Shown here: positions 42,352 to 51,146 of the stretch, piece after piece
Layout of the letters: the number at the start of each line of letters is the position of its first letter
How positions within the stretch are numbered: the stretch's first letter is position 1
DNA from: Candidatus Poribacteria bacterium WGA-3G
GTDB lineage: Bacteria > Poribacteria > WGA-4E > WGA-3G
Direction: 5' to 3'
DNA length: 64,000 bases
Assembly (NCBI GenBank): GCA_000406005.1
Contig: ASZN01000025.1
Location: forward strand, 1 to 64,000
Position numbers and translations under genes: made by a program
The notes under the pieces: model-generated
Seen by the model: the letters and a program-made list of their open reading frames with translations, nothing else
Told to the model about the DNA's origin: nothing
The model's database searches: none

Positions 42352-44376
42352 ATGAAGAAAACCGTCTTTTCAATATTCTTGACGTTCATTTCTCTTTTCT
42401 TACTCTTTCAACTAAACGGCTTCGCCGAAGACAGTACACGTTGGCGTTTGCCGGAGGGTGCCAAAGCTCGCCTTGGAAAAGGCAATATCAGACAAATAGC
42501 GTATTCACCGAATGGTATGCATTTAGCGGCAGCGGGAAGTGCTGGCATTTGGATATATGATGTGACAATCCATCGCGAAGTGGCACTCCTTACGGGAAAC
42601 ATGGGACCTGTCAGTAGTGTCGCCTTCAGTCCAGATGGAGGTACGATTATTAGTGGCAATCAAGACGGCACTGTTTGGGTATGGGATGCTAAAACAGGTG
42701 AACACAGGCAAACTTTCACAACTGCAGACTGGGTATTAAGTGTCGCATTTAGTCCGGGTGGAAAGACTATCGCCATCGGCGGCGGACATGTTGAAGGTTT
42801 AGGCCCAGGAATCCAGGTACTGGATATCGAAACAGGAAAACGTCTCAGAGCATTCGGAGGATCTCATGCTACTCTGAGTATATGTTTTAGTCCAGATGGG
42901 GAATTGCTCGCCAGCGGAGATGACAGGAACAACGACACCCACCTGTGGGATGTTCAGACTGGTGAACTTATCGCAAACTTTAAAGGAGATATGCCGTTTG
43001 GATATCCCAATGTCAACAGTGTCGTTTTCAGTCCAGACGGAAACACGATCGCCAGTGGCAGTAGCGACGGAACCATCCGCCTGTGGAATACCTACAACGC
43101 TGAAGATGAACTCATCAAATATCTTGTAGGACATACGAAGCCTGTCAACAGCGTCGTTTTTAGTCCAAACGGAGATACGCTCATCAGTACTGGCGAGGAA
43201 GGTGTCTGCTTATGGGATGTCAACACCGGTGAATTCATGGCTGAGTTTCGAGTTCCCTCCGTCAACGCAACTTTCAGCCCAGATGGAAATACATTCGCGA
43301 GTGGAAGTGTAGCAGGGATAGATATATGGGATGCACATACTTTCAAATTTCTCAAAACTCTCACGAAAAACATAGGTTCAGAAGATAAATTCAGAGGAAA
43401 AGATATAGGTTCAATCGGAAGTGTGGCTTTCAGTCCGGATGGTAACACGATTGTTAGTTGTGGCGGGAACAACATCCACCTATGGGATTCCCAGACTAAC
43501 CAACTCCTCAAAACGTTGACAGGACATACGGAATCTGTTAACAGCGTCGTTTTAAGTCCGGACGGAGAGACAATCGCCAGTGCAAGTGGCGACAGAACCA
43601 TCCGCTTATGGAATGTCAACGCACGTAAACGCATCAAAACGCTGATGGGACATACGGATTCGGTGAATCGTGTCGTTTTCAGCTCGGACGGAGAGACAAT
43701 CGCCAGCAGCAGTAACGACAGAACCATCCGCTTATGGAATGCCCACACCGGTGAACTCATCAAAACCCTCACAGGGCATGTCGAAAACGTCAACACTGTC
43801 GTTTTTAGTCCGGATGGAAAGACAATCGCCAGTGGCAGTGGGAAGTTAGCATATTTGGGAGGGCGTGAGGATTCGGGTACGTGTGTGGGGCAGGAAATTC
43901 GCCTATGGAATGCCCACACCGGTGAACCCATCAAAACCCTCAAAGGGCATACATCTGTAGTCAACAGTGTGGTCTTCAGTCCAGACGGAAGCACAATCGC
44001 CAGCGGCAGCGGACACTGGTGGGGGTACGAAGGTAAGGCGAGTGCGGGCGAGGAAGTTCGCTTGTGGAATGCCAACACCGGTAAACTCATCAAAACCCTC
44101 ACAGGACACAAAGATGTGGTCTCAAGTGTGACCTTCAGTCCTGATGGCAATCTTATTGTTAGTGGAGATTGGTATGATTGGGACTGGTATCTCAGTAGTG
44201 GGACTTGGAGCGGCGAAATCCGTGTTTGGGATGCTCACACCGGTGAACATCTCAAAACGCTTACCGGACATACGGGTGGTGTCTCAAGCGTGGCATTCAG
44301 TCCGGATGGGAAGACGCTCGCCAGCGGGAGGACAGATGGCACGATACTGCTATGGGATTTCTCCACACTACCGTAA
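42352..44376 (+). CDS. Exported WD40 repeat protein
   Basis: About 674 residues from ATG 42352, with GGAGA upstream; this start gives a clean signal peptide (MKKTVFSIFLTFISLFLLF, cleavage near GFAED). The mature part begins RWRLPEGAKARLGKG, recognisably the same entry motif as the cytosolic trio. Repeats are more regular than in the trio: SVVFSPDGxTIASGS and IRLWNAHTGELIKTLTGH recur, with nearly identical DNA between 43.5 and 44.3 kb. Some blades have insertions (about 515-530). A periplasmic or outer-surface scaffold is likely. Confidence 0.9.
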   Translation: MKKTVFSIFLTFISLFLLFQLNGFAEDSTRWRLPEGAKARLGKGNIRQIAYSPNGMHLAAAGSAGIWIYDVTIHREVALLTGNMGPVSSVAFSPDGGTIISGNQDGTVWVWDAKTGEHRQTFTTADWVLSVAFSPGGKTIAIGGGHVEGLGPGIQVLDIETGKRLRAFGGSHATLSICFSPDGELLASGDDRNNDTHLWDVQTGELIANFKGDMPFGYPNVNSVVFSPDGNTIASGSSDGTIRLWNTYNAEDELIKYLVGHTKPVNSVVFSPNGDTLISTGEEGVCLWDVNTGEFMAEFRVPSVNATFSPDGNTFASGSVAGIDIWDAHTFKFLKTLTKNIGSEDKFRGKDIGSIGSVAFSPDGNTIVSCGGNNIHLWDSQTNQLLKTLTGHTESVNSVVLSPDGETIASASGDRTIRLWNVNARKRIKTLMGHTDSVNRVVFSSDGETIASSSNDRTIRLWNAHTGELIKTLTGHVENVNTVVFSPDGKTIASGSGKLAYLGGREDSGTCVGQEIRLWNAHTGEPIKTLKGHTSVVNSVVFSPDGSTIASGSGHWWGYEGKASAGEEVRLWNANTGKLIKTLTGHKDVVSSVTFSPDGNLIVSGDWYDWDWYLSSGTWSGEIRVWDAHTGEHLKTLTGHTGGVSSVAFSPDGKTLASGRTDGTILLWDFSTLP

Positions 44377-44464
44377 CCTATCCCTATCGCAGCAGCTACT
44401 AACACTGACCGTCCAATAACATTCAAGTAAGTCACGCAATACTCATAAAACAGGAGGCAAATTA

Positions 44465-45202
44465 ATGAACGTTCTACTAATTGGGGGTTCGGGGCACGTC
44501 GGAACGATGACGCTCCCTTACATGAAAAGCCATCACAATTTTCGAGTACTTGATGTCAACCCACCGAAAGATACTTCTGTAGACTATATCCAAGGGTCCG
44601 TTACGGATCCCGACATCGTTCAAGAAGCGTTGAATGGGATGGACACGTTTGTCTATATGGTCATGCTGCAACCGACGAGCGACCGATCATCTGTAGCAGA
44701 TTTTGATAGCATCATCTCAAACTACGAGGTGAACGCCAAGGGGCTGCATATCGTGCTACACGCCGCGAAGGAAGCCGGCATCCGACACGCCGTCTATACA
44801 AGTACCTTTACTGTGCATGAACGGACACGAAACAACTTCCCTTATGAAGATGTCGTGCCGCGCGATAACCCCGGTGTCTATGGGTTAACCAAAGGTTTCG
44901 GCGAGCAGGTCTGCGAATACTTCGCGCGGGAACACGGTATGTCGCTCATCGCTTTGCGAATCACCGGTCCCTCCACACGCGAACAGTGGCTTGAGCGTTA
45001 CAACCAACCGAAAGATTCATCAGTGCATATCTGGTGGACGGATGAGGAAGACTTAGCGACTGCTTATCTCGCCGCTATCTCGGTTGAACACGAAGGCTTT
45101 GATGCTTTTTTCATTGCTGGTGACCACGAACAGAAGGAAATTAACCTCTCAAAAGCGAAACGCCTGCTCGGTTGGGAACCACTGACACATACGCGTGTGT
45201 AA
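44465..45202 (+). CDS. NAD-dependent epimerase/dehydratase (SDR family)
   Basis: A 245-residue extended-type short-chain dehydrogenase. The nucleotide-binding motif is LIGGSGHVG at 5-13. YTSTFTVHE near 120 holds the Ser/Thr, and YGLTKGFGEQ near 140 is the YxxxK active site. It is shorter than classic sugar epimerases (about 310), with a reduced C-terminal substrate domain. AGGAGG is well placed before the ATG. It lies between the exported WD40 gene and an orphan WD40 blade. Probable substrate is a sugar nucleotide or related metabolite. Confidence 0.86.
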   Translation: MNVLLIGGSGHVGTMTLPYMKSHHNFRVLDVNPPKDTSVDYIQGSVTDPDIVQEALNGMDTFVYMVMLQPTSDRSSVADFDSIISNYEVNAKGLHIVLHAAKEAGIRHAVYTSTFTVHERTRNNFPYEDVVPRDNPGVYGLTKGFGEQVCEYFAREHGMSLIALRITGPSTREQWLERYNQPKDSSVHIWWTDEEDLATAYLAAISVEHEGFDAFFIAGDHEQKEINLSKAKRLLGWEPLTHTRV

Positions 45203-45212
45203 TATAGCAACA

Positions 45213-45320
45213 CTCACTGAACACGCTGCCAGAGTTTGGAGTGTGGCGTTCAGTCCGGATGGGCGTATACTTGCCAGTGGCAGTGGTGATGGTACAGTAC
45301 TGCTGTGGGAGCTGCGTTAA
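45213..45320 (+). pseudogene. Orphan WD40 blade (gene remnant)
   Basis: One reading frame encodes LTEHAARVWSVAFSPDG, then RILASGSGDGTVLLWELR and TAA at 45318-45320. It is a complete terminal WD40 blade with no start codon or upstream blades. It looks like the 3' remnant of a deleted WD40 gene, cut off by the epimerase gene. Confidence 0.8.
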
Positions 45321-45362
45321 TACTAACTGAACGACTCTGTAATTTGACAAAAACCGCATTGC

Positions 45363-46055
45363 ATGATACAATATAATACAATCAAACCAAAAGTTTACAT
45401 CGAAACAACAGTGGTGAGTTACTTAGTTGCAAGACCGAGCCGCGATGTAACGTTAGTCGCCCGGCAACAAGCGACTCAACAACTGTGGGCAGAATATGCC
45501 GACAACTTTGAGTTCGTTATTTCAAACGTAGTTGTCAGTGAAATCAGCGAAGGTGATCCAATAGCAGCCCAACGAAGGTGTGAGGTGTTGGCGGATTTAA
45601 CCGTATTGGATATGTCACTAGCGGCTAATATGCTTGCTCAAGACCTTATAGATGCTGGTGCTGTGCCACAAAACTTGATGCCGGATGCACAACATATCGC
45701 TATTGCCGCGGTGAACGGCATTGAATACTTAGTTTCTTGGAACTATAAGCACATTGTAAATGAAACCAAACGACAGCTGATAAACGAAGTTTGTCACGCA
45801 GCTGGATTTCAACCCACAACCCTCTGCACACCTATAGAACTTATTGAGGAAATTCAAGTGAAAGAAAAAATTGACACCCGCACGGATCCTGTCTTAGAAG
45901 AATGCTATCGGATGAAAGAAGCATTTGCTGCTAAATTCAACTCTATGCAGGAACTTTACGACTACTTAGTGGCAGAAACAGAAAAAAATAAAGCACTCGG
46001 TTGGAAATACCTTCCGCCACCGAAGCCGCAAAACGAAGACAATAACGAGGTCTGA
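45363..46055 (+). CDS. PIN-domain toxin fused in frame to its likely antitoxin
   Basis: A 230-residue protein. Residues 8-160 are a VapC-like PIN ribonuclease domain of the subfamily beginning VYIETTVVSYL, with NVVVSEISEGD, PDAQHIAIAAVNGIEYL and WNYKHIVN; acidic Glu/Asp residues for metal binding are present. Residues 166-230 (KIDTRTDPVLEECYRMKEAFAA...) resemble the small antitoxins normally encoded as a separate gene beside these toxins. A GTG at 45858, the first codon of this part, is preceded by GAGGA with 7-base spacing. An internal start could thus release the antitoxin alone. Confidence 0.75.
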   Translation: MIQYNTIKPKVYIETTVVSYLVARPSRDVTLVARQQATQQLWAEYADNFEFVISNVVVSEISEGDPIAAQRRCEVLADLTVLDMSLAANMLAQDLIDAGAVPQNLMPDAQHIAIAAVNGIEYLVSWNYKHIVNETKRQLINEVCHAAGFQPTTLCTPIELIEEIQVKEKIDTRTDPVLEECYRMKEAFAAKFNSMQELYDYLVAETEKNKALGWKYLPPPKPQNEDNNEV

Positions 46056-46230
46056 AGTACTCAAGCAATGCCGCACATCTCTCATCTTCTTCGTCTCAGT
46101 TTCTTCCAAGAATCAGGTCTCTACGGTTCGTAAAACCCTGCTAAAACATTACAAAATAACTCAACTTGTTAAATATAAAAAATCCTCCGATTTGCTTCTA
46201 TTTTTTATTTTAAGGTAAGGAAAATCGTCT

Positions 46231-47040
46231 ATGACCCAACATCCAGAACTCACCTTAACAGAAAACCGTCCTTTTCAAACCCAGCGCACAGATACATGGT
46301 GGTTACAACCCTTAGCCGTGTTTGTTGGGTTGGGTACATTCATCGTTTACGCGACTTTTCGGGTTTTTGAAGGTGCTCATTTCCTTCACGGTCCCTACCT
46401 GTCGCCTTTCTACTCACCGCTGCTTTTTGGCACTGATGCACACACCGTCACACACAGTTGGTTCGGCATGATGCCAGATTGGATGCCCGGTCTCATTACA
46501 CCGGCGGTCCTCATTTTATGGGCACCCCTCGGATTCCGCTTTACCTGCTACTACTATCGCGGTGCGTATTACAAAGCATTTTGGGCAGACCCGCCGTCCT
46601 GTACAGTATCAGAACCGCGAAAAGGCTATCGCGGTGAAAACTCGTTCCCGTTGATTGTCCAAAACATCCATCGATATTTTTTGTACGTTGCACTCATTAT
46701 TTTAGGTGTCCTCGCTTATGATGTATGGAAAGCACTCTGGTTTGACGATGGGAACGGCGGAACGACTTTCGGCATCGGCATAGGTACGATCGTTTTAGCG
46801 GGCAACGTCATCCTTTTAGGCGGTTATACGCTTGGATGCCACTCTTTACGCCACTTGGTTGGTGGGGTAATTGATCTGCTTTCCAAAGCACCCATCCGTC
46901 GGGAAGCGTACAACTGTGTCAGTTGCTTAAACCGCCATCACATGCTCTGGGCATGGATGAGCCTCTGTTGGGTCGGTTTTTCGGATGTATACGTCCGGTT
47001 CATAGCACCCGCAATCGGCCAAGACTGGATCACATTTTAA
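46231..47040 (+). CDS. Succinate dehydrogenase membrane anchor subunit (cytochrome b-like)
   Basis: A 269-residue membrane protein with about five hydrophobic helices (near 26-44, 84-104, 145-166, 177-200 and 237-256). His residues in NIHRYFLY, GCHSLRHLV and NRHHMLW could coordinate heme. It is directly upstream of the flavoprotein and iron-sulfur subunits, which fixes its role as the anchor. One long anchor instead of separate sdhC and sdhD is seen in some phyla. Protein motifs alone would not identify it. Confidence 0.78.
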   Translation: MTQHPELTLTENRPFQTQRTDTWWLQPLAVFVGLGTFIVYATFRVFEGAHFLHGPYLSPFYSPLLFGTDAHTVTHSWFGMMPDWMPGLITPAVLILWAPLGFRFTCYYYRGAYYKAFWADPPSCTVSEPRKGYRGENSFPLIVQNIHRYFLYVALIILGVLAYDVWKALWFDDGNGGTTFGIGIGTIVLAGNVILLGGYTLGCHSLRHLVGGVIDLLSKAPIRREAYNCVSCLNRHHMLWAWMSLCWVGFSDVYVRFIAPAIGQDWITF

Positions 47041-47078
47041 GAAGTATTTATAGTAGAGAAGAGAGAGGAAACATTAAC

Positions 47079-48911
47079 GTGTCATCTTACGAAACTCACG
47101 AATATGATGTATTAATAATCGGAGCCGGCGGAGCCGGACTTCGCGCTGCCATTGAAGCCGCTGTCGGCGACCTAAAAGTAGGACTCGTCTGTAAGTCCCT
47201 ACTCGGTAAAGCACACACTGTTATGGCGGAAGGTGGTGTCGCCGCTGCCTTGGCAAACGTGGACGAAAGAGACAGTTGGCGCGTCCACTTCGCCGACACG
47301 ATGCGCGGTGGACAGTATCTCTCCAACGCACGGATGGCAGAACTTCATGCACAGGAATCACCCGATCGCGTGCGCGAATTGGAAGCATGGGGCGCGCTGT
47401 TTGACCGAACACAAGACGGAGGTATCCTCCAACGGAACTTCGGCGGACATCAATACCCACGTCTCGCACACGTCGGTGACCGGACGGGATTAGAAATGAT
47501 CCGTGCCTTACAGGATCACGGCATCCACCAAGGCATTGAAGTACACATGGAGAATACCGTCGTCTCGCTTTTGAAAACGGGAGACAGGGTATCCGGTGCC
47601 TTCGGTTACGAGCGTGAAAAAGGACGCTTCAAAGTCTTTACCGCGAAAGCCATCGTCTTGGCAACTGGCGGTGCTGGCAAGGCATACAAAGTGACAAGCA
47701 ATAGCTGGGAATACACCGGTGATGGACACGCGCTCGCGTATCACGCCGGCGCAGAACTCATTGATATGGAGTTCGTTCAATTCCATCCGACCGGTATGGT
47801 CTGGCCCCCCAGTGTCCGAGGTATCTTGGTTACGGAAGGTGTCCGCGGCGAGGGCGGTATCCTCACAAACAGTGAAGGCAAACGCTTCATGTTCGACGAC
47901 ATCCCCGAACTCTATGTGAACCAGACAGCCGATAATCCTGAAGAAGGGTGGCGGTATACGCAAGGCGACCGAGAAGCACGTCGTCCACCGGAACTCTTGA
48001 CGCGCGATCACGTCGCACGTTGTATCGTCCGAGAAGTCCAAGAAGGCAGAGGCAGCCCACACGGTGGTGTATTCTTGGATATAGCGTGGATTAAGGAGAA
48101 GATTCCGAATGCTGCGGAACATATCCGCAGGAAGCTGCCGAGCATGTACCATCAGTTCAGAGAACTTGCCAATATTGACATCACAGCAGAACCGATGGAG
48201 GTCGGTCCGACAACGCACTATATTATGGGCGGTATCCGGGTTGATGCGGACTCACAGATGACGGCGGTTCCCGGACTTTTCGCTGCAGGCGAATGCGCTG
48301 CCGGTTTGCACGGTGCTAACAGACTTGGTGGTAATTCTCTCTCCGATCTGCTCGTTTTCGGTAAGCGTGCAGGCGAATACGCTGCGCAATTTGCGATGGA
48401 AAACGAAGCCGTTCCGATGGATGAATCGGAAATTGAGACAATCGTTGCGCATACACTAAAACCCTTTGAGAACCCACAAACGGATGGCAACGGCAACAAC
48501 ATGGGTCCCTACGGCATCCAAGCACAACTCCAAGAAAAGATGCAGGAACTGGTCGGTATTGCCCGAAGTCAAGAAAGCCTTACACAAGCCATTGAAGAGA
48601 TTCAGAACCTCCGTGAAGAAGCGGAGAACGTTCATGCGATTGGTAACCGTGAATACAATGCTGGGTGGCATACGGCTCTGGATCTCGACTGTCTGCTCAC
48701 GGCTTCCGAAGCGATTGCGCTTGCGGCACTTGAACGCAAAGCAAGTATCGGCGCACATTCGCGGGATGACTTTCCAGAAAAAGAAGAACCAGGCGCAGGC
48801 AAATATAACACAATCATCAAGAAAACAGATGATGGTGCAATGGCAGTCCGACGAGAGCCTATTGACGAACTCCGAGAGGATCTGCAGGAAATCATAGACG
48901 AAATGGAATAA
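47079..48911 (+). CDS. sdhA: Succinate dehydrogenase/fumarate reductase flavoprotein subunit
   Basis: About 610 residues from GTG 47079, preceded by AGAGGAAA; the frame is open further upstream into the anchor gene but that part is not SdhA-like. FAD-binding IIGAGGAGLRAAIEA near residue 12 and the covalent-FAD/His region HTVMAEGGVAAAL near 45 are present. The active-site blocks are HPTGMVWP, TEGVRGEGG and THYIMGGIRVD. The complex oxidises succinate to fumarate and passes electrons to quinone, at the cytoplasmic face of the membrane. Confidence 0.95.
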   Translation: MSSYETHEYDVLIIGAGGAGLRAAIEAAVGDLKVGLVCKSLLGKAHTVMAEGGVAAALANVDERDSWRVHFADTMRGGQYLSNARMAELHAQESPDRVRELEAWGALFDRTQDGGILQRNFGGHQYPRLAHVGDRTGLEMIRALQDHGIHQGIEVHMENTVVSLLKTGDRVSGAFGYEREKGRFKVFTAKAIVLATGGAGKAYKVTSNSWEYTGDGHALAYHAGAELIDMEFVQFHPTGMVWPPSVRGILVTEGVRGEGGILTNSEGKRFMFDDIPELYVNQTADNPEEGWRYTQGDREARRPPELLTRDHVARCIVREVQEGRGSPHGGVFLDIAWIKEKIPNAAEHIRRKLPSMYHQFRELANIDITAEPMEVGPTTHYIMGGIRVDADSQMTAVPGLFAAGECAAGLHGANRLGGNSLSDLLVFGKRAGEYAAQFAMENEAVPMDESEIETIVAHTLKPFENPQTDGNGNNMGPYGIQAQLQEKMQELVGIARSQESLTQAIEEIQNLREEAENVHAIGNREYNAGWHTALDLDCLLTASEAIALAALERKASIGAHSRDDFPEKEEPGAGKYNTIIKKTDDGAMAVRREPIDELREDLQEIIDEME

Positions 48912-49118
48912 CACAGAGAAAGTTCAGTTTGGCTATACGGAGAGGCACTTCATTAAACTGACTTGACCCAACCGCAAGGGAAGTTAAAAAGTGTAGTCAA
49001 GAGAACGTAGCCCGTAATGTAATGGAGGGGTTTTTGCTGGGGTGTTTTTTTAGATATACGGAAGAGAACGTGAAACTCTAACCCGCCTCAACGAACCGCA
49101 AGGAAAATTTAAAATATG
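48912..49118 (+). repeat. Gap between sdhA and sdhB with two gene-start repeats
   Basis: 48951-48991 and 49090-49118 match the repeat at 10382-10508: ACTTGACCCAACCGCAAGG, and CGAACCGCAAGGAAAATTTA. The second reaches the sdhB ATG and supplies its Shine-Dalgarno-like AAGGA. No other gene is seen in the 204 bases. Confidence 0.7.
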
Positions 49119-49850
49119 GCAACTTTTAGAATCTGGCGTGGCAATGCGGACGATGCCCAATTTGTCGATTATGAGACAGAAGTCTCCGAAGGCATGGTGG
49201 TTTTAGACGCAGTTCACCGTATCCAAGCCGAACAGGCGAACGACATGGCAGTTCGCTGGAACTGTAAAGCCGGGAAATGCGGGTCGTGTTCCGCCGAAAT
49301 CAACGGACAACCGAAATTGATGTGTATGACACGCCTCGACACCGTACCGCTCGACGCACCCGTCACAATCGAACCGATGCGCGCATTCCCGCTCATCAAA
49401 GACCTCGTTGCAGACGTGTCTTGGAACTTCAAGGTAAAAGAGCGGATGAAACCGTTCGCACCGCGTCCACCGGATGCCGAAGACGGTACATGGCGGATGG
49501 AACAGGAAGACATCGACCACGTCCAAGAATTTCGGAAGTGTATTGAGTGCTTCCTCTGTCAAGATGTCTGCCACGTCTTACGTGACCACAAGCTGCACGA
49601 CGAATTCATCGGACCGAGATTCCTCGTCTATGCTGCATCCTTAGAGATGCACCCGATTGACACGGAGAACCGGCTCGAAGAGTTAAAAAATTCGGACGGG
49701 ATCGGGTATTGTAATATCACGAAGTGTTGTACGAAGGTATGTCCGGAACATATCACAATTACGGATAACGCCATCATCCCACTCAAAGAGCGCGTGGTCG
49801 ATCAATTTTACGATCCGATCAAAAAACTTTTCCGCGTTTTTAATCGTTAA
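49116..49850 (+). CDS. sdhB: Succinate dehydrogenase iron-sulfur subunit
   Basis: A 244-residue ferredoxin-type subunit. The [2Fe-2S] site is CKAGKCGSC near 50 with a partner Cys in LMCMTRL. The C-terminal domain has CIECFLCQDVC near 147-157 and ITKCCTKVCPEH near 205, giving the [4Fe-4S] and [3Fe-4S] clusters. Order anchor, SdhA, SdhB completes the complex. Translation start coincides with a dispersed repeat that carries the ribosome site, an uncommon arrangement for a core metabolic gene. Confidence 0.95.
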   Translation: MATFRIWRGNADDAQFVDYETEVSEGMVVLDAVHRIQAEQANDMAVRWNCKAGKCGSCSAEINGQPKLMCMTRLDTVPLDAPVTIEPMRAFPLIKDLVADVSWNFKVKERMKPFAPRPPDAEDGTWRMEQEDIDHVQEFRKCIECFLCQDVCHVLRDHKLHDEFIGPRFLVYAASLEMHPIDTENRLEELKNSDGIGYCNITKCCTKVCPEHITITDNAIIPLKERVVDQFYDPIKKLFRVFNR

Positions 49851-49877
49851 GCGTATTGCTCAGACTAAAAAAATGAA

Positions 49878-49906
49878 TTGACTTGCCTCAAAATTTGTGG
49901 TAGATT
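49878..49906 (+). promoter_or_regulatory. Sigma70-like promoter with extended -10 for the Gfo/Idh gene
   Basis: TTGACT (49878-49883), 17-base spacer ending TGG, then TAGATT (49901-49906). TGN before the -10 is an extended element. Predicted leader is about 56 bases. Confidence 0.45.
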
Positions 49907-49968
49907 TTACAAACCCGATATAACAATACTTATAATTCCTTTTGATCTACTTCGGAGACTTTAGAATC

Positions 49969-51105
49969 ATGGCAACCAGCAAGAATGATATTTTAAGAGT
50001 CGGCGTGATTGGACCAGGGGGTGCCGGACGCGGTAACACGCTCGGTTTCGCAACCCGCCCGGATGCCGAAGTCGTCGCAGCAGCAGATGCCTACGAAGGT
50101 AGTTTGGAGGCGTTAGAGAACGCACTTCAAGAGAGAGTTGACGACTATAAACCGAATAGCCTCACCCGCTACCTCGGCGAACACGAATTCGTTGAGATGC
50201 TTAATCACGAAGACCTTGACATCGTCGGCGTTTTCTCACCACATTCCTTGCACGATATTCATGTCAAATACGCGCTTCGCGCAGGATGTCATGTCATCGT
50301 CGAGAAACCGATGGCAAACGTCGTCGGTGATGCCATCTCCATCACCAAAATAGCGATGGGGAGTGGGTTACACCTCGTCGGCGGGTATCAACGGCACTAC
50401 CAAGATACCTATATGGCAGGTAGACGCGCAATCGCCGAAGGACGCATCGGGAACCTAAAGAAATTCGAGGTCTACATGGCGCAGCGATGGGGTGCTGGCG
50501 GTTGGCGCGGCGATCCCCGCTTCTCCGGTGGCGGTCAACCCAACGACTCCGGCAGCCATCTCCAAGATATATTCCTCTGGATGACGGGTGCATTGCCAGC
50601 TGAAGTCTACGGAACAACCGACATGAAGTTTGAGGATGAAGACGGAAACCTCGTTCCGAAGTTCGTCGAAATCAATTCCTACTCTGATGTAACGCTCGAT
50701 AACGGTGCTGAAGGGACGATTACCATCCTTGGCAACACACGCGTCGGATTTGAGGAATGGGTCATTCTTGAAGGCGACGAAGGCACCATTGAAATCAAAA
50801 GCGGGATTCAGTATATCCCAAAAGGTGGTGAGCCAGAACCACTCACTTACCCGCGTCCGGAAGGCTATCCGAGCAGCAAAGTCGATCAACTCGTCGGTTT
50901 GGTGAAAGGCGAATACGATGCGAACTACACCTCCGGAATCAACGGGATACGCACCAGCTGGTTAACGAATTCAATCCTTGAAGCCGGTAAGGGACCCGAC
51001 GAGAAAAACAGGGTCGACTGCGATAACCTCATCCAGAAAGAGGGGCATACCCGGCAAGACGTTTTGGCACTGATTGATGAATGCGCCGCCAGATTGTGCT
51101 ACTAA
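49969..51105 (+). CDS. Gfo/Idh/MocA-family oxidoreductase
   Basis: About 378 residues from ATG 49969, chosen because CGGAGAC precedes it. The Rossmann motif is GVIGPGGAGRGN near residue 14, and FSPHSLHDI near 90 and CHVIVEKPMANVVGDA near 108 carry the EKP motif with its conserved Lys. GGGQPNDSGSHLQDI near 190 contains the D-x3-H catalytic region. It would oxidise or reduce a sugar or cyclitol with NAD(P). It ends overlapping the open frame of the next gene but not its chosen start. Confidence 0.9.
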   Translation: MATSKNDILRVGVIGPGGAGRGNTLGFATRPDAEVVAAADAYEGSLEALENALQERVDDYKPNSLTRYLGEHEFVEMLNHEDLDIVGVFSPHSLHDIHVKYALRAGCHVIVEKPMANVVGDAISITKIAMGSGLHLVGGYQRHYQDTYMAGRRAIAEGRIGNLKKFEVYMAQRWGAGGWRGDPRFSGGGQPNDSGSHLQDIFLWMTGALPAEVYGTTDMKFEDEDGNLVPKFVEINSYSDVTLDNGAEGTITILGNTRVGFEEWVILEGDEGTIEIKSGIQYIPKGGEPEPLTYPRPEGYPSSKVDQLVGLVKGEYDANYTSGINGIRTSWLTNSILEAGKGPDEKNRVDCDNLIQKEGHTRQDVLALIDECAARLCY

Positions 51106-51146
51106 AACGCAAGTTGTTCTTTTCTTCTGGAGTATACGAAACTAAC

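Noticed and set aside
43092..44150. A 352-codon minus-strand open frame opposite the exported WD40 gene
   Set aside because: It mirrors the repeated WD blades (its repeats are reverse complements of FSPDG and IRLWN codons) and has no ribosome site or family match.
43540..44300. Regularly spaced DNA repeats that could suggest a CRISPR-like array
   Set aside because: They are coding WD40 blades in one frame with no unique spacers of constant length.
47508..48218. A 236-codon minus-strand frame inside sdhA
   Set aside because: Antisense to a well-conserved SdhA coding sequence, no start signal.
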